Shown here piece by piece: positions 4,830-7,140 of a DNA stretch of 7,140 nucleotides; the stretch's first letter is position 1; every line of letters begins with the position of its first letter. The notes under the pieces are model-generated. The model saw nothing but the letters and a program-made list of their open reading frames with translations. It did no database searches and was not told the origin of the DNA. This stretch comes from an uncultured Collinsella sp. (lineage in GTDB: Bacteria > Actinomycetota > Coriobacteriia > Coriobacteriales > Coriobacteriaceae). Both the position numbers and the translations under genes were made by a program. The stretch covers positions 1-7,140 of the forward strand of contig CABUBZ010000088.1 in assembly GCA_902489945.1 (NCBI GenBank), given 5' to 3'.

Positions 4830-6077
4830 ATGGCAGCATCCGACATGATGTCCGCCCTGATGGAGCTTTGCCAGGAGAAGCACATCGACCAGCTCTACCT
4901 GATCGACCGCCTGGAGCAGTCGCTCGCCAAGAGCTATGCCGAGATCCTGCATCTTGAGTGGGGCGCCAAGGTGACCATCGACCGCACCACCGGCAAGATC
5001 TACGTCTACCGCCTGGAGCCGATCGACGATTCCATGGACGAGGAGGGCAACTTCACTGAGTTCGAGGAGATTGACGTCACCCCCAAGAACACGAGCCGCA
5101 TCGCTGCCCAGCACGCCAAGGCCGAGATCAACGCCATCGTGCGCAATTCCGCCCGAGAGCAGATCTACGAGGAGTTCTCCGGCCGCATCGGTGACCTCAT
5201 CAGCGGTACCGTTCTGCAGTCCACGCCCGACTTCACAATCGTCAAGATCCGCGAGGGCGTCGAGGCCGAGCTGCCGCACTTCGACCAGCGCCGTTACGAG
5301 AACGAGCGCAACGAGCGTCCGATGGGCGAGCGCTACCTGCACAACCAGCACATCAAGGCCGTGATTATCGACGTTCGCGACCCCAACTCCAACCTGCAGC
5401 CGGTTCGTGGCGAGCACAGCCGTCCGCCGATTGTCATCTCCCGTACCCACCCCGAGCTCATGCGTCGTCTGTTTGAGCAGGAGGTGCCTGAGATCTATGA
5501 GGGCACCGTCCAGATCAAGTCGATCGCCCGCGAGCCCGGCCAGCGCTCCAAGGTCGCCGTCCACTCGCTCGACGACCGTTTGGATCCCGTGGGCGCCTGC
5601 GTCGGCCCCAAGGGCAGCCGTGTTCGCGCTGTCGTTGGCGAGCTCCGCGGCGAGCGCGTCGACGTCATCCTGTGGGATGCCGATCCTTCCGTCTACGTCG
5701 CTAACGCCCTGTCGCCCGCTAAGGTCACCCGCGTCCTCATTGACGAGGAGAAGGCCTACGCCGGCGTCATCGTGCCCGACGACCAGCTGTCCCTCGCCAT
5801 CGGCAAGGAGGGCCAGAACGCCCGCCTCGCCGCGCGCCTGACCGGTTGGCACATTGACATCAAGTCCGAGACGCTTGCCGCCGACATCCTCAAGAACGTT
5901 CCCGTTCACGAGGAGCCCGCCGCCGACCTGATCGGTGACGAGGAGGACGAGGACGTCCGCCGCTGCGAGTACGTGTCCGAGGACGGCATCCAGTGCCGCA
6001 ACCAGGCTCGTCCCGGCTCCCGTTTCTGCGGTGTCCATGACACCGACGCCTTCGATGATGCGGAGGACCTGATCTAG
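4830..6077 (+). CDS. nusA: Transcription termination/antitermination factor NusA with Cys/His tail
   Basis: NusA binds RNA polymerase and nascent RNA and controls pausing, intrinsic termination and antitermination. The 415-residue protein has an RNA polymerase-binding N-terminal domain (about 1-118), an S1 domain (about 120-195; GDLISGTVLQ, EAELPHFDQ), KH1 with GPKG (259-262), and KH2 with GKEG (325-328) within LAIGKEGQNARLAARLTGW. Actinobacterial NusA usually ends soon after KH2 (about 350 residues in Mycobacterium, from memory). Here a further 60 or so residues follow: an acidic linker (about 361-376), then C379, C389, C400 and H403 spaced C-x9-C-x10-C-x2-H, then an acidic end. The Cys/His segment looks like a small zinc-binding knuckle. 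There are no E. coli-type acidic AR repeats. The ribosome-binding site AAGGAAGG (4814-4821) lies inside rimP, and only one base separates the two genes. Co-transcription with infB is likely. Confidence 0.96.
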   Translation: MAASDMMSALMELCQEKHIDQLYLIDRLEQSLAKSYAEILHLEWGAKVTIDRTTGKIYVYRLEPIDDSMDEEGNFTEFEEIDVTPKNTSRIAAQHAKAEINAIVRNSAREQIYEEFSGRIGDLISGTVLQSTPDFTIVKIREGVEAELPHFDQRRYENERNERPMGERYLHNQHIKAVIIDVRDPNSNLQPVRGEHSRPPIVISRTHPELMRRLFEQEVPEIYEGTVQIKSIAREPGQRSKVAVHSLDDRLDPVGACVGPKGSRVRAVVGELRGERVDVILWDADPSVYVANALSPAKVTRVLIDEEKAYAGVIVPDDQLSLAIGKEGQNARLAARLTGWHIDIKSETLAADILKNVPVHEEPAADLIGDEEDEDVRRCEYVSEDGIQCRNQARPGSRFCGVHDTDAFDDAEDLI

Positions 6078-6085
6078 CGCGCGGT

Positions 6086-6108
6086 CGCGCCGGGCGGGTC
6101 CCGGCGCG
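6086..6108 (+). other. GC-only hairpin just after nusA
   Basis: CGCGCCGGG (6086-6094) is perfectly complementary to CCCGGCGCG (6100-6108) across the loop CGGGT. It starts 9 bases after the nusA stop. No T run follows, so it is not a canonical terminator. It may be a pause site, an RNase processing site, or a barrier that protects the upstream mRNA. Confidence 0.55.
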
Positions 6109-6132
6109 TCTCCCACGCTCGTTCAGTCTCTA

Positions 6133-6147
6133 GGCACCCAAGGTGCC
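6133..6147 (+). other. Small hairpin upstream of the infB ribosome-binding site
   Basis: GGCACC (6133-6138) pairs perfectly with GGTGCC (6142-6147) over a three-base CAA loop. It ends 9 bases before the Shine-Dalgarno region AGGTGA (6157-6162) of infB. A role in infB translation is possible but is inferred from position only. Confidence 0.4.
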
Positions 6148-6168
6148 AGAAAGGGTAGGTGAAGTCAT

Positions 6169-7140
6169 ATGGCAAAAGTCCGTGTGTCCACCCTGGCCAA
6201 AGAGTTCGGCATGACCTCCAAGGAACTGATGGGTCATCTCGCCGAAATGAAGATTCCCGCTAAGTCCGCTTCCTCCACCCTGGAGGACGCCTATGTCGCC
6301 ATGGTCCGCAAGCAGCTCGCCTCGGTGATCGAGGCCCGCGCTCAGGAAGTCGAGGCCGCCAAGCAGGCCGAGGAGCAGGCAGCTGCCGCCGAGGAGGCCG
6401 CTCGCGCCGCTGAGGCCGAGCGCGAGCGCATCGCCGCCGAGAAGGCCCGCGAGGAGGAGCGCCGCCAGTTTGCCGCAGCCCAGGCTGCCGAGGAGGCTGC
6501 CCGCGCCGAGGCCGAGGCCAAGAAGAAGGCCGAGCAGGAGCGCCTTGCCCGCGAGAAGGAGGAGGCTGCCCGCGAGGCCCAGCGCCGCGCCGTTCCCGCT
6601 TCCGACTCCGGTTCGCGCTTCCGTTCGCTGCTCGACCAGATCGCCGCACAGGAGACCGTGCTCAAGGAGAAGAAAGACGCCGAGGACAAGGCCAAGGCCG
6701 AGCGCGCCGCCGAGCGCGGTAACCGTCGTGGCGGCAACAACGACCGCCGCGGTGGCCGTCGTAACGATCGCAACGCTTCCGACAACAACTCCGAGCGCAA
6801 CGCCTCCGAGAGCCGTCCGCACAGCCATCGCACCAACGCCAGCAACAACGTCGCTGCTGGCATGGACTTCCCCAACCCCGACAAGCAGGGCAAGGGCAAG
6901 AAACGCAAGGGCGGTCACAACAACGAAGAGGACCACTACAGCCGCATGGCTCGCGAGGCCGAGGAGTACAGCCGCGAGAAGGTGCTCGAGGAGGCTCGTG
7001 CTGCCGTCGAGGAGGCCTCTCGCGAGTCCACCGGTCGCCGCAAGAAGCGCAAGGAGAAGCGCGAGCGCGAGGCTGCCAAGGCTCAGGAGGAGCGCAAGAT
7101 AGAGGAGGCGCTGGCCCAGGGCGTGAACCCCGAGGACCTC
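6169..7140 (+). CDS. infB: Translation initiation factor IF-2, N-terminal 324 residues (3' end outside window)
   Basis: IF-2 is the GTPase that brings initiator tRNA to the 30S subunit and promotes subunit joining. The frame is open from the ATG at 6169 to the window end. Residues 1-53 form the IF2_N domain (MAKVRVSTLAKEFGM, then KELMGHLAEMKIPAKSASS). Residues about 56-141 are a long Ala/Glu/Arg/Lys-rich stretch that should form a helix or coiled coil. A less charged patch SRFRSLLDQIAAQE (149-162) follows. An Arg/Gly/Asn-rich basic region (about 184-205, with RRGG repeats) and an Asn/Ser-rich linker (about 204-230) come next. A second charged helix starts near 255 and runs to NPEDL at the window edge. 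The G domain and domains II-IV are not reached. Shine-Dalgarno AGGTGA (6157-6162) lies 6 bases before the ATG. Identity rests on the N-terminal domain and the gene order after rimP-nusA. Confidence 0.94.
   Translation, partial: MAKVRVSTLAKEFGMTSKELMGHLAEMKIPAKSASSTLEDAYVAMVRKQLASVIEARAQEVEAAKQAEEQAAAAEEAARAAEAERERIAAEKAREEERRQFAAAQAAEEAARAEAEAKKKAEQERLAREKEEAAREAQRRAVPASDSGSRFRSLLDQIAAQETVLKEKKDAEDKAKAERAAERGNRRGGNNDRRGGRRNDRNASDNNSERNASESRPHSHRTNASNNVAAGMDFPNPDKQGKGKKRKGGHNNEEDHYSRMAREAEEYSREKVLEEARAAVEEASRESTGRRKKRKEKREREAAKAQEERKIEEALAQGVNPEDL

Noticed and set aside
6340..6600. Tandem repeat in infB
   Set aside because: The repetitive look comes from runs of Ala and Glu codons (GCC, GAG) in a low-complexity helix; there is no fixed repeat unit.

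Overview
The window looks like a piece of chromosome from a high-GC Gram-positive bacterium of the class Coriobacteriia, most likely Collinsella or a close relative. This rests on recalled resemblance of the proteins, the strong G/C preference at third codon positions, near-consensus Shine-Dalgarno sites and the gene order; no database search was possible. All genes are housekeeping genes except one lipoprotein. There is no mobile element, CRISPR array, tRNA or rRNA gene.

Layout: (1) 1-462 is the 3' end of guaB (IMP dehydrogenase), closed by a perfect 15-bp hairpin at 511-545. (2) 546-710 holds a candidate extended -10 promoter and a leader RNA with an unusual long-range fold, ahead of leuS. 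(3) 711-3287 is a complete leucyl-tRNA synthetase gene, followed by a strong terminator at 3312-3355 that probably works in both directions. (4) 3392-3964, minus strand, encodes a small secreted lipoprotein converging on leuS. (5) 3965-4333 is a 369-bp gene-free region. It contains an unexplained fold-back element, a good promoter surrounded by three copies of an 8-mer, and an intrinsic terminator lying between that promoter and rimP. (6) 4334 to the end is the conserved rimP-nusA-infB cluster for ribosome maturation, transcription elongation/termination and translation initiation. infB runs off the window after 324 codons.

The genes share an information-processing theme: GTP supply, charging of tRNA-Leu, 30S maturation, NusA and IF2. 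rimP and nusA are separated by one base and are surely co-transcribed. nusA and infB are separated by 91 bases with two hairpins and no ylxR gene, which many Gram-positive genomes carry at this position.

The points most worth following up are the terminator-type attenuator inside the rimP-nusA-infB leader, which suggests NusA feedback; the TGCTTGCA triplet around its promoter; a Cys/His zinc-ribbon-like tail on NusA; the leuS leader fold; a Thr in place of the first Lys of the LeuS KMSKS motif; and a GuaB that resembles the Tritrichomonas enzyme. I saw no clear-cut new multi-gene system.
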